Source: Segatella copri (lineage in GTDB: Bacteria; Bacteroidota; Bacteroidia; Bacteroidales; Bacteroidaceae). Taken from it: a stretch of DNA of 63,961 bases. A program made the translations under genes and the position numbers. The stretch lies in NCBI RefSeq assembly GCF_009494395.1, contig NZ_VZCB01000059.1, positions 1-63,961 of the forward strand. The letters are read 5' to 3'. Position 1 is the stretch's first letter. The number at the start of each line of letters is the position of its first letter. Shown one piece after another: positions 19,048-28,001 of the stretch. A model generated the notes under the pieces. The model ran no database searches. It saw only the letters and a program-made list of their open reading frames with translations, and was not told where the DNA came from.

Positions 19048-20574
19048 ATGAAAAGATTATTATCTATTGTAATGTTATTGTTGTCTGTCGTAGGAATTTA
19101 TGCTGACAATCCAGTGACAGTCAAGGCAGGTAATCCTGTTGTTTTCAATGAGACGTCTCAGGCTCTTGTTGTTGTGGACTATTCTAAGACTATGGTCAAA
19201 GATCAGACATTGGACGCTTATTTGAAGAGTCGAGGAGAAGATTTTGTACGTGACTGGCCACAAGATCAAGATAAGGCTTTAGAATATTTTGTAGTCCGAT
19301 TTAATAAGAAAAATAAAAAAGGAATGCAAATTGGTAGGCATTTAACTGATGCCAAGTATAAGATGGTTATCTATGTTGACTATATGGATATGGGTAACGG
19401 AGGCAGTTCTTTTAATCCTTTTGCTAGTGTCAAGGCCGGTGGAGTAATCATGAAAGGTCGTTGTGAGGTTATTGATGTGAAGGCAGGTCAGTATGTCTGC
19501 CGAATGGCGTTTGATGAGGTAAAGGGGTTAGGACACCCATCTGAGACAGTACGCTTAGGCATGACCTATTTTGAGTTGGCAAGCAATATATTCAAGTTAG
19601 CAAAGGACGCTACTGGTAGCGTAGAATATTGTGGTGCGATAGCTAAGCCTACGAAAAAGGTTGTGAAGCGAGTGGTTGAAGCACCTGTTGAAACAGCAGC
19701 AACTGCAAGTAATGCCGTAGCAAAAAGTTCAACACGTTCTGCTTCAACAGTTCGTAAGGGAGTTTCAGCTCGCAAGGGTACCGTTTCTCGTAAAGGGGCA
19801 TCTGTTCGCAAACCTAACTCTCAGTTGAAAAAAACTGCAACAGTAACTTCCACTGCTGCTACTCCAAAAACGCGTAAAGTGAAGTATATTGAGGTGGATG
19901 AGGATGGTAATGAAACTGAAGTCATCTACGTGAAGAAAGGAACTAAGACCCCAGTTGAGATTGAGGAGAACGAAGAGATAGAGAGTGTTGCCCCAGAAGT
20001 TGAACCAACTCCAGCTCGCAAGAAAGTAGTGGCAAAAGGTAATAAAGTTCCTAAGACAGTGTTGAATGCCGTTTCTAACTTAAAAATAAAGAACTCTGTA
20101 GGCGGTGATGCTAAATGTCTGAAAAATGAAAGCGCATTGAGCGTGTATCTGGATTTTTCCAAATGTGAGATCAATAATAATAGCGAGCGAGATTTCGTGA
20201 AATATATGGCTACGAGTGCAGATAAAAGAGAACGAGAGAGTAATTTTGCAGATAAGTGGGAAAATACTTATAAGCCGAGTCTTACTTCTATCTTTATTTC
20301 CAAAATGAACAAGGAAATGAAAAAACTTCGTCTACGTGGCACTACAGAGCAGGGAAACAAATATACTCTAAAAGTGGCATTGAAGAAAATAGATGATAAC
20401 GGAAATACGTTAGCTGACTATATGATAGTAGAAACTGCTACGGGAAAAGTTGTTCAAATTATGCAGATGAAATCAAAAGGTGGACACTTTGGTGATTATA
20501 TAGGACTGTTAAAACAGGGCTTTGAGGCTGCAGGAGAAATTTACGGTGAACTATTAGCAGACCGAATTGATTAA
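19048..20574 (+). CDS. Exported two-domain protein with basic repeat linker
   Basis: A 508-aa protein with a signal peptide ending ...VVGIYA. Domain 1 (about 30-195) and domain 2 (about 345-505) are distant repeats of each other and of the 175-aa protein upstream; shared elements are VVVDYSKT/VYLDFSKC, the YKMVIYV/YTLKVAL strand, and GGHFGD in domain 2 matching GGHWGT upstream. Between them (about 205-275) is a basic S/T/R/K linker with degenerate VRKG-SARKG-VSRKG repeats, then an acidic segment. The linker could bind an acidic polymer or nucleic acid; this is speculation. Function unknown. Confidence 0.65.
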   Translation: MKRLLSIVMLLLSVVGIYADNPVTVKAGNPVVFNETSQALVVVDYSKTMVKDQTLDAYLKSRGEDFVRDWPQDQDKALEYFVVRFNKKNKKGMQIGRHLTDAKYKMVIYVDYMDMGNGGSSFNPFASVKAGGVIMKGRCEVIDVKAGQYVCRMAFDEVKGLGHPSETVRLGMTYFELASNIFKLAKDATGSVEYCGAIAKPTKKVVKRVVEAPVETAATASNAVAKSSTRSASTVRKGVSARKGTVSRKGASVRKPNSQLKKTATVTSTAATPKTRKVKYIEVDEDGNETEVIYVKKGTKTPVEIEENEEIESVAPEVEPTPARKKVVAKGNKVPKTVLNAVSNLKIKNSVGGDAKCLKNESALSVYLDFSKCEINNNSERDFVKYMATSADKRERESNFADKWENTYKPSLTSIFISKMNKEMKKLRLRGTTEQGNKYTLKVALKKIDDNGNTLADYMIVETATGKVVQIMQMKSKGGHFGDYIGLLKQGFEAAGEIYGELLADRID

Positions 20575-20636
20575 TTCTATCATTGGCTATCTGTCATAAA
20601 TAGTTTGCATTTTATTAATATTAAATTTTTAGGTTT

Positions 20637-21224
20637 ATGAAAAAGAGTATTAAAAAAATGGCGGTAGTTGCCATGATGTTGGTTACAGGTTCAACCATGA
20701 CGGTAAATGCGCAGTTGCTGAGTGAGAAACCACGTGTTCACTTAGGTATTCGTGGAGGCGTTTCTGCATCTTCTTATTCTGGAGATGGCATAAAATCCAA
20801 GATCTTTCCGATGGGTGGATTCGCTGTTGATTTTAAGGTAGCTCCAATACCATTGTATCTTGAGTCTGGTTTGTATTATGTAAATAGAGGTTATAAGTTG
20901 GATATTCCTGATGATTATTATTATGATGATGAATCAACGAATAATCAGGCTATAGAAATGCCTATTGTAGTAAGCTACCACTACTATTTGAATGATAAAA
21001 TGTCTATTCAGCCTTTCTTTGGTGGCTTTATCTCTCAAGTTTTTGATGGCCCAAACGATGATTTAGATTATGGTTTGCGTCTCGGAACTGGCTTCAACTA
21101 TGGTCGTGCTTATGCAAGCATTGGCTATGATTTCGGCTTGAAGAATTGGGGTGAAGATGGATATTCATCTAAGTCTGGTCTGTTCTTCTTCAATATCGGT
21201 TTCAACTTTCTTGGTTCAAAGTAA
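20637..21224 (+). CDS. Small outer-membrane beta-barrel protein (porin-like)
   Basis: A 195-aa protein with a signal peptide ending near NAQ. Alternating hydrophobic/aromatic strands follow (HLGIRGGVSASSY; PLYLESGLYYVNRGYKL; IEMPIVVSYHYYL; GLFFFNIGFNFLGS), and the C-terminus is aromatic-rich as in OMP_b-brl/PorT-like barrels. About eight strands fit an OmpA/OmpX-size barrel. As the last intact gene of the cargo operon it may anchor or export the operon's product; inferred. A hairpin follows at 21235. Confidence 0.75.
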   Translation: MKKSIKKMAVVAMMLVTGSTMTVNAQLLSEKPRVHLGIRGGVSASSYSGDGIKSKIFPMGGFAVDFKVAPIPLYLESGLYYVNRGYKLDIPDDYYYDDESTNNQAIEMPIVVSYHYYLNDKMSIQPFFGGFISQVFDGPNDDLDYGLRLGTGFNYGRAYASIGYDFGLKNWGEDGYSSKSGLFFFNIGFNFLGSK

Positions 21225-21234
21225 TTGAAATATA

Positions 21235-21272
21235 ACTCTTTGGGTTGTTTTGTACAGAGCAACCTAAAGAGT
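21235..21272 (+). terminator. Hairpin after the beta-barrel gene
   Basis: ACTCTTTGGGTTG (21235-21247) pairs with CAACCTAAAGAGT (21260-21272), a 13-bp stem with one mismatch. No long T-run follows, so it may be a partial terminator or 3'-end protector. Confidence 0.6.
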
Positions 21273-21336
21273 ATAAATGAGTTTCTAGTACAGAAGTATT
21301 AGTTAATGCGATATAGTTTCACATAAAAAATAAAAA

Positions 21337-21573
21337 ATGAAAAAAATCCTATTGCTTTTAGCTGCAATTATGGTTACATTGACCATAGATGCACAGAAAA
21401 TGAAATTCAGTGGTGACAATTCTTGTATAAAAGAAAATGTTACAGCAAAGTTAGTCATTGATGTATCTCATGCGACTTGGGAGAAGAAAGAATCTTTTAG
21501 GGGTCATTTTTCAGATGAATTTGATGAGATATTGAATATTTCTAAACTCTACCCGTTGGCGGAATTAATTTAA
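21337..21573 (+). pseudogene. Truncated member of the exported paralogous family
   Basis: The signal peptide MKKILLLLAAIMVTLTIDAQ nearly copies that of the 175-aa protein at 18459, and VIDVSHATWEKKE follows in the place of IDFSETKID. After about 65 residues the frame runs into the left edge of an IS982-type remnant and stops. This is a duplicated gene cut by insertion. Confidence 0.7.
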
Positions 21574-21961
21574 GTTGATAAATATGAGTAAAAAGTTGCA
21601 CATATCGCTGATTTTTAGTAACTTAGTGGTGTTCAAAACATTAAGTCCAAACCATCGTATGTACAACCTTTATACAAAATTCGTCAAAATACTCGAGATA
21701 TGCAAGCAATTCTCTGAAAATCTCGTCAATGAATCGGGTAATGTTCCACGTCGTGGTCCTGTTCCCAAGTTTTCGGATTTGGAAGTGGTGGCGCTATCCT
21801 TGACGGCAGAGACCGAGAGCATTGATAGTGAGAAGTGGTTGTTCGACTATAAATTGCAAGAGTACAAGGACAACATTCCTAATCTCATATCAAGGAGACA
21901 GTTCAATGACCGCAGGAAGAAAACGGCAGGCCTGTGTGAGGAACTGCGTATATCCAAATGA
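21546..21961 (+). mobile_element. IS982-family remnant with 5' part of the transposase
   Basis: From ATG 21659 the frame gives an IS982-type transposase N-terminus (MYNLYTKFVKILEICK; PKFSDLEVVALSLT; ISRRQFNDRRKK). It ends abruptly at about residue 100, where the erm(G) segment begins. The catalytic DDE part is missing. The left end is probably near ACCCGTTGGCGG (21550). The remnant shows the erm(G) segment was inserted or recombined into this IS. Confidence 0.75.
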
Positions 21962-21996
21962 AAACATAAAAACTGTTTGTTAATGAAATAAATTAA

Positions 21997-22743
<747 letters not shown>

Positions 22744-22782
22744 AAACAATAGGCCACATGCAACTGTAAATGTTTAGTTATA

Positions 22783-22825
22783 GGTAGGGTAGCATTAGTT
22801 AAAATGCTATTCTGCCTTTTAAAAG
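22783..22825 (+). terminator. Terminator-like hairpin after erm(G)
   Basis: GGTAGGGTAGCAT pairs with ATGCTATTCTGCC with small mismatches, followed by TTTT. It lies about 40 nt downstream of the stop codon. Confidence 0.7.
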
Positions 22826-22957
22826 TATGGTATACATTCCTGAGAGAGATTGGATATGTTCCCGTATACCGATAGTGCCAAAAGCGAAGTGGATATGTTT
22901 CCGAGAACGGACGTACTCAAATGACATTCATTCTGTCCTCTCCAGCCACGTGGAAAG

Positions 22958-23094
22958 TTTAGTTTGTCTGACGAAGCAGACAAACTAAAGCGATATAAAT
23001 CCTCACGGATTTGCGATATACGCTACATTTCATTCGCGTGCGATATGCCTCTGGCGCGATATGTGCCTTCGGCACGTGAGCGCACTGCGTGCGC
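22958..23094. repeat. Array of hairpins separated by GCGATAT
   Basis: A 13-bp stem (TTTAGTTTGTCTG 22958-22970 / CAGACAAACTAAA 22977-22989) is followed by GCGATAT four times (22990, 23013, 23040, 23056). After each copy comes a perfect small hairpin: AAATCC-TCAC-GGATTT, ACGC...GCGT, GCC-TCT-GGC, GTGCC-TTC-GGCAC; a fifth hairpin GCGCAC-TGC-GTGCGC (23080-23094) ends the array. The stems differ in sequence while spacer and geometry are conserved. No gene is visible from 22826 to 23193. Confidence 0.75.
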
Positions 23095-23193
23095 ATAGGG
23101 GCGCGGGAATTTATGTTCGCGTACTTTCCACCACGTTCGAATAGGCGAAAAGAAAGCTATAAAACTGCTTGAAACTTTTTAATATAAACCTGA

Positions 23194-23355
23194 AAAATAC
23201 GCCAAAGGGTTAATCATATTTTTGAATTACTCGGTCTTTCACTTTTTGAATGCTATGATATGACCGGGAAGCCTTATAAAGAAGTGAAGAAAATTGCAAC
23301 GGAGATAAATAACTTTTTAAACAAGGGGAATTCAGATGAAAGAAAACAAATATGA
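23194..23355 (+). pseudogene. 3' remnant of an unidentified gene
   Basis: An open frame without a start (…NHIFELLGLSLFECYDMTGK…EINNFLNKG) runs to a TGA that overlaps the following methyltransferase by 20 nt and contains its ribosome-binding site AAGGGG. The overlap indicates it was once the upstream gene of the same operon, cut off when the segment was acquired. Family not recognised. Confidence 0.5.
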
Positions 23356-24076
23356 TGATAATATATTTTTTCAAAAATACAGTCAAATGAGTCGCTCACA
23401 GCAGGGACTAGCCGGTGCAGGAGAATGGGAAACATTGAGAAAGCTGCTGCCGGATTTTAAAGATAAGCGTGTGCTTGATTTAGGATGCGGCTATGGATGG
23501 CACTGTATTTATGCGATGGAACACGGTGCTTCTTCTGTTGTAGGTGTTGATATTTCTCATAAAATGCTCGAGGTAGCCAAAGAAAAAACACATTTTCCAC
23601 AGGTTGAATATAAATGCTGTGCTATAGAAGATGTGGAATTCCCAGAGGAGAGTTTTGATGTAATATTAAGTTCACTTGCGTTTCACTATGTAGCAGATTA
23701 TGAGATTTTAGTAAAAAAGATATATAGAATACTGAAGTCTGGTGGTAAGCTAGTTTTTACGGTTGAACATCCTGTTTTTACTGCCTATGGAACACAAGAC
23801 TGGCATTATAACGAAAAAGGAGAAATACTGCATTTTCCAGTGGATAATTATTATTATGAGGGCAAACGGACAGCTGTATTTTTGGGAGAAAAGGTTACAA
23901 AATATCATAGAACACTGACCACATATCTAAATACGCTGCTTTCAAATGGTTTTATAATAAATCAGATTGTGGAGCCACAGCCGCCGGAAAACATGATGGA
24001 TATTCCGGGGATGCAGGATGAAATGCGCCGTCCCATGATGCTGATTGTATCGGCCAATAAAAAAATGGATAGATAG
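23336..24076 (+). CDS. Class I SAM-dependent methyltransferase (Methyltransf_11)
   Basis: A 246-aa protein with SAM motif I RVLDLGCGYGWHCIYA (about 45-60), the acidic post-I residue in VVGVDISHKML, motif II SFDVILSSLAFHYV and motif III KIYRILKSGGKLVFTVEHP. The N-terminus YSQMSRSQQGLAGAGEW and C-terminal PQPPENMMDIPGMQDE are typical of a Firmicutes family often found on resistance islands. Substrate unknown, probably a small molecule. A good Shine-Dalgarno and AT-rich codons unlike the CTn backbone suggest Gram-positive origin, shared with erm(G). Confidence 0.8.
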   Translation: MKENKYDDNIFFQKYSQMSRSQQGLAGAGEWETLRKLLPDFKDKRVLDLGCGYGWHCIYAMEHGASSVVGVDISHKMLEVAKEKTHFPQVEYKCCAIEDVEFPEESFDVILSSLAFHYVADYEILVKKIYRILKSGGKLVFTVEHPVFTAYGTQDWHYNEKGEILHFPVDNYYYEGKRTAVFLGEKVTKYHRTLTTYLNTLLSNGFIINQIVEPQPPENMMDIPGMQDEMRRPMMLIVSANKKMDR

Positions 24077-24113
24077 AACTAAAACACCTATAAAGAATAA
24101 ATAGAGGCAATTT

Positions 24114-24608
24114 ATGTTTAAAGAAAAAATTATTATAGAGATGAAAGAAGTATTCAAAGAAATACCTTTTGGCATAGAGCATACTCTTAAAGTTTTGAAA
24201 AATGCAGAAGATATAATGAACGGAGAAAATATCGGAGAGGAAGAAAAAGAATTCATCAGTATTACTGCTATACTACATGATATTGGTGCGGTTGAAGCAC
24301 AAAAAAAATACGGTTCTATTGATGGTGTCTATCAAGAAAAGGAAGGACCAGCAGTAGCGAAAGAAATATTAAAAAAGGTAGGCTATAACAAAAATATTGA
24401 TAGAATATGCTTTATAATAGGCAACCACCATACTCCATCTAAAATTAATGGACTTGATTTTCAAATACAATGGGAAGCTGATTTGCTTGAAAATTTAATG
24501 GTTATGGATAAAGAAAAAGAACAGGAAAAGATAAAAAAGTGTATAGGTGAAAACTTTAAAACAAACACAGGGAAAAGGATAGCTTATAATCGCTTTATTT
24601 TAGATTAG
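24114..24608 (+). CDS. HD-domain phosphohydrolase-like protein
   Basis: A 164-aa protein with an HD domain. GIEHTLKVLKNAEDIM supplies the first His, ILHDIGAVEAQKKYG the HD pair, and IGNHHTPSKI and WEADLLENL the later metal ligands. Such proteins hydrolyse phosphoesters or nucleotides with a divalent metal. It follows the methyltransferase by 37 nt in the same AT-rich, Firmicutes-like segment, so the two were probably transferred together. The substrate cannot be told from sequence. Confidence 0.8.
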   Translation: MFKEKIIIEMKEVFKEIPFGIEHTLKVLKNAEDIMNGENIGEEEKEFISITAILHDIGAVEAQKKYGSIDGVYQEKEGPAVAKEILKKVGYNKNIDRICFIIGNHHTPSKINGLDFQIQWEADLLENLMVMDKEKEQEKIKKCIGENFKTNTGKRIAYNRFILD

Positions 24609-24632
24609 TAGTAGATTATTACAGTTATGTAT

Positions 24633-25693
24633 TTTACTCAAGTTTCGGATTTAGGTTTTATGCAGTCTGAGCGATCAGTTGCATGGCCTTGAACCTGCGG
24701 TTATCCCGTATAATTTGCTCCATCAATTCGTTCTCGTCAATGGTAAAAATCTCAGCCACGATTGCTATTACATCAATAATGATTGACCAGATCTTTTCCA
24801 CGACGGTGAGCTCGTGTACGCCTTCATATATATCGGCGAACAATCCTCCAATGGTCTCTTCACCATGCTCTTCAGGCGCTCAAGCTTGGATACGAAATAC
24901 TCTTCCTTGCGTTTTTCGGTCTGGCAGTCTCTGTCACGCTTGCGGTTGTAGCGCCTCTCGCGCTGCCGGGCCGTAAGACCTTGTTCCTTGCCATCGACCT
25001 TCCCTCTCTCGCCGTGAATCGAGAAGTCCACGACAAATTGAGAGCGGCCGTCGCTCCAGCACAGGGCCAGCAGCTTGTAGCCGAGAATGCACCGCTGAAA
25101 CACGTGCGAGAATATCTTGCCAATACACTCCATCCTCAATCCGGTCTTCGGCAGGTCGGAATCATCCACAATAAGCACTGCCGGAAGATGGCTCTTTTGA
25201 TAGTCTTTCCTTATGGTCACGGCCTTGATGAGATGACAGGCGATGTGCCAGATGATGTTGCTAGTCTATATTGTCCTTGGCCATAAACGAATAGAGTAGG
25301 TCCTTCTTACCCCCGAACAGTTTCGAGATTGACGATCCGGCATAATGAGAAAAACCCGGGACGGCCATAAACGGCAGAATCAATATGATCTGGAAAAGTT
25401 GAAGGTTGGTAAGCTGACAGTTCTCACGTTTTTTCCCTCCGAGATCTTTGTCTGAAATCCTCATCCCCTCAAGGAGGGTCATAAACTTGGAAAATGCGGG
25501 ATTGATTCGTTTTCCCGTGAAAAAGTTGCGGATCTCCGATGGAATTTTTGTAATTTTGCTCATGGCTTTGAGTGATTGTAATTAGTTGTTTGGGCACCTC
25601 TAAATTACTAAATTTCCGTGACATACGGAAATCCTCAAAGCCTTTTTTATGCCCAAATCTATCCTCTCAACCTAAATCCGAAACTTGAGTAAA
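24633..25693 (-). mobile_element. IS4-like insertion sequence, degenerate
   Basis: Perfect 23-bp terminal inverted repeats lie at 24633-24655 and 25671-25693 (core ACTCAAGTTTCGGATTTAGG), bounding a 1061-bp element whose transposase is read leftward. No clear target duplication is visible. Confidence 0.88.
24658..25563 (-). pseudogene. IS4-like DDE transposase, frameshifted
   Basis: The N-terminal 100 residues (25563-25261) include NQLQ-like LTNLQLFQIILILPF. The reading then shifts at about 25265 to a second frame carrying VLIVDDSDLPKTG (DD of the DDE site) and LLALCWSDGRSQFVVDFSIH. It shifts again near 24845 into the C-terminal tail (FADIYEGVHELTVVEKIW; DENELMEQIIRDNRRFKAMQ). Two frameshifts make it non-functional unless supplied in trans. 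Confidence 0.82.
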
Positions 25694-25694
25694 T

Positions 25695-25850
25695 TATAAT
25701 TATGAGATGCTACGTGCTTTTGTTCAATATACCCTAAACGTCGATTTAAATGCGCCTGTGATAAAGGATTTAGTTGAAAAGTATAAGGATATAGAACAAT
25801 TTAATAGGAGCATAACAGATAAATACGTTGCAATATGTAAACGCTTTTAA
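25695..25850 (+). pseudogene. 3' remnant of an unidentified Firmicutes-like gene
   Basis: Directly right of the IS an AT-rich frame reads YNYEMLRAFVQYTLNVDLNAP and ends ITDKYVAICKRF with TAA. A start could be ATG 25707, giving 47 aa. Composition matches the erm(G) segment, so it is likely the tail of a gene interrupted by the IS or by recombination. Family not recognised. Confidence 0.4.
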
Positions 25851-25889
25851 TATTTGAATTTAGCCGTTTATGTAGAATGAAGGTGTGCA

Positions 25890-26110
25890 AACAAACAGAC
25901 CCTGAAAAGGGTCTCACCCCCGTTAACCGCAATGTCAAAGACTTGCGGATGGCCAGATGACTCCTATACATCCGACCCCAACGGGGTCGAACCATATAAT
26001 CTGTAGAAAGGTTCGACCTCCGTTGGGGTCGTGGATTGGGAAGGCACTTCGACCCGCACATTGTATCATGTGCGGTTACTTGAAGTTCGACTCCCGTTGG
26101 GGTCGATGGC
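25890..26110. repeat. Three CGACCCC/GGGGTCG repeats with intervening hairpins
   Basis: CGACCCCAACGGGGTCG (25973-25989) is a perfect hairpin. TTCGACCTCCGTTGGGGTCG (26012-26031) and TTCGACTCCCGTTGGGGTCG (26086-26105) are degenerate copies. Between and beside them are CCGCAC...TGTGCGG (around 26054-26075) and CCGCAA...TTGCGG hairpins. This resembles an intergenic palindromic repeat family. No gene is seen from 25851 to 26228. Confidence 0.65.
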
Positions 26111-26184
26111 TCGTCGTTATTCTGAATCTTAGCAAATCCTCTCTTTTTTAATGAACTGTGTGCTTGATCACTGAAAATAATCCT

Positions 26185-26192
26185 TATTTTTG
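26185..26192 (+). promoter_or_regulatory. -7 box of the small Cys protein gene
   Basis: TATTTTTG matches TAnnTTTG and lies 37 nt before the TTG start at 26229. Confidence 0.5.
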
Positions 26193-26228
26193 CCACGAGA
26201 GTTTTACGAAAGATAAATAGATAAAGTA

Positions 26229-26429
26229 TTGGAAAAGAAACATAACTGTCAGCAGTGCCCACTGAGGCGGCGATACGACCGTTCACCCAAGTCATTGTTG
26301 GGTCGTTTTTGGCGATGGCACATCAATTTCTGTCCGGGATGGAAAGCCTATTTCCTGTCGCTGAGCGAAGAGGAACGGCATGTATTGAGAAAGCAATACG
26401 CTTTTCATAAGCCTCAAATCCGCAACTAA
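26229..26429 (+). CDS. Small conserved-looking Cys-containing protein, unknown
   Basis: A 66-aa protein starting with TTG (no in-frame ATG, stop codons just upstream). It has CQQC-PLRRR near the N-terminus and a third Cys in INFCPGWKAYFLSLSEEER, with basic and aromatic residues (RFWRWH). A metal- or nucleic-acid-binding mini-protein is possible. It is preceded by a good -7 box and sits between the repeat region and the IS1380 element. Not recognised as a named family. Confidence 0.5.
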   Translation: MEKKHNCQQCPLRRRYDRSPKSLLGRFWRWHINFCPGWKAYFLSLSEEERHVLRKQYAFHKPQIRN

Positions 26430-26459
26430 GTCCTTCATCGTCCTATTTACGTGTACACG

Positions 26460-27995
26460 TTCTCTCATTACTGAATTATTAGATAAATTGAGGCTGAAAT
26501 ACCCACTTCTGCCTACAATACCCCCTTACCCCACAATGCGACTTGAGACAATACGCAGTATCATACCCATAAGTTGTAGTCGTCATCCAAAATCAGTCTG
26601 GAATACATCTGCGTAAGCATTATTACAGGTATAGATATTCAGCACATACCACCTTGATGTTCTGATCCATTTGGCTGGTACAGAGACAAATCTGAAGACA
26701 AACGCTTTTATGCGACTTGTTTTATTGGGTCCGAACCTCTTTACGTCAAGTCTTTGGATAATGACCTTGTAGAAGTTACGGATAAGTGCTGTAAGAAGAA
26801 GGAACACTGTGTTCTCTGCCATGAAGGATTTGGGCAATCTGGACCATCCGAAACCATTGTTCATGTCATCGAAGATGCGCTCCTTTCCTCCGCGGAGGTT
26901 ATAGAACTCGACAATCTCTCTTACGGAAGGCTCGTAGTCGTTGGTCAGGATGCAGCGGTATGTGTATTCTCCTTCCCAGAGGTCAAGCTCACCGTCCATC
27001 CGTTTCCGCCTTTGAATCACAAGCCGGTATGTCTTGCCTTTCCACTTCTCTACAAGAATGGAATTCAGCTCAAACTCAATGCCGTTGATTTCTCCCCTCT
27101 TCCAGCCTCTGAGAGCGAAGAGGTCATTGTAGAGCGAACTACAGCGGTTGGCACGGATATAGAAGGTCTTGCAGTGGGTGGCAACCTCTTCCACGATCTC
27201 TTCAGAGCACGAGCCGCAATCAGCTCTGAAACGATTGATAACAAGATTGTTCTGTTCAAACCTTTCGAAGAATCTCTTCAGCGTGTCCTTCTGATGGAAA
27301 CGGACGTTTGTGTTGCCGTCGCTGTTCTCAATGCCGACAATCAAATCTCCAATAACCGCCACACCTGGTCGATAACCAAGGAACTTCTTGTATGTATGCT
27401 TTGCATCATATTTCTCTGTTTCTATGAACTGGTGGTCGAAATCAACATCATACATCTCACCCTCTTTCAGCTGACCAGCTGCACACATACAATTGAGCAG
27501 TAAGGTATTGAGGGTGTCAGCCGTATTGAAATCGTAGTTCTTACCCGTATCTGACGTGTATGAAATGTTCTCCTGCGTCAGTTCCTTTATCGCTCTGAGG
27601 ATAGTGTCAGAGCTGCAGGTACGAAGTGTCGGATGAAGCGAGAGATGGGGCATCAAATGAGTTGTGACATCCTCAATACATGAGCCGCCACAGAAGTAGA
27701 TGCTCATGAGAGAACGGATGATTTCGCTGTATTGATAACCATACAGCCTGCATCTTAGACCGAGGGTTGTGTCAATTACATATGACAATGTGGAGTCAAA
27801 TTGCTCCATCATTGCAAATATTCCTCCAAAAGGAGTGAGTTTCTCAGATTTTATTGCTTTCTTTGCCATGTCTGTCGGGTTTGATACATATTTTGATTTG
27901 CAACACTAAGATAGGTGAAAAATCTGACATGACAAAATCCTGAGCAACTTTTTGTTGCTCAGGTACTTAAAAAGTTATATTTATAATAGTGTTGC
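26460..27995 (-). mobile_element. IS1380-family insertion sequence (limits approximate)
   Basis: The transposase at 26583-27869 defines the element. On its right side a perfect hairpin CCTGAGCAAC-TTTTT-GTTGCTCAGG (about 27950) lies within a larger GCAACACTA/TAGTGTTGC pair (27901/27986), just before rteA coding sequence resumes at about 28002. I could not identify matching terminal inverted repeats, so the ends are estimates. Confidence 0.7.
26583..27869 (-). CDS. IS1380-family transposase
   Basis: A 428-aa DDE transposase, full length for the Bacteroides IS942/IS1168-like group. DVDFDHQFIETEK carries the first Asp and is followed by YRPGVAVIGDLIVGIE; FRADCGSCSEEIVEEV holds the second Asp; and the FYNLRGGKERIFDDMNNGFGW region carries the catalytic Glu. 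IS1380 elements in Bacteroides often supply outward promoters to resistance genes. Here the copy is intact and lies across the start of rteA, pointing away from it. Confidence 0.9.
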   Translation of the reverse strand: MAKKAIKSEKLTPFGGIFAMMEQFDSTLSYVIDTTLGLRCRLYGYQYSEIIRSLMSIYFCGGSCIEDVTTHLMPHLSLHPTLRTCSSDTILRAIKELTQENISYTSDTGKNYDFNTADTLNTLLLNCMCAAGQLKEGEMYDVDFDHQFIETEKYDAKHTYKKFLGYRPGVAVIGDLIVGIENSDGNTNVRFHQKDTLKRFFERFEQNNLVINRFRADCGSCSEEIVEEVATHCKTFYIRANRCSSLYNDLFALRGWKRGEINGIEFELNSILVEKWKGKTYRLVIQRRKRMDGELDLWEGEYTYRCILTNDYEPSVREIVEFYNLRGGKERIFDDMNNGFGWSRLPKSFMAENTVFLLLTALIRNFYKVIIQRLDVKRFGPNKTSRIKAFVFRFVSVPAKWIRTSRWYVLNIYTCNNAYADVFQTDFG

Positions 27996-28001
27996 GGAAT
28001 T

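Noticed and set aside
22958..23094. CRISPR array
   Set aside because: Repeats are only 7 nt, spacers are self-complementary hairpins of unequal length, and no cas genes are present.
26754..27503. 249-codon frame antisense to the IS1380 transposase
   Set aside because: The transposase is full length and recognisable; no domain on the opposite strand.
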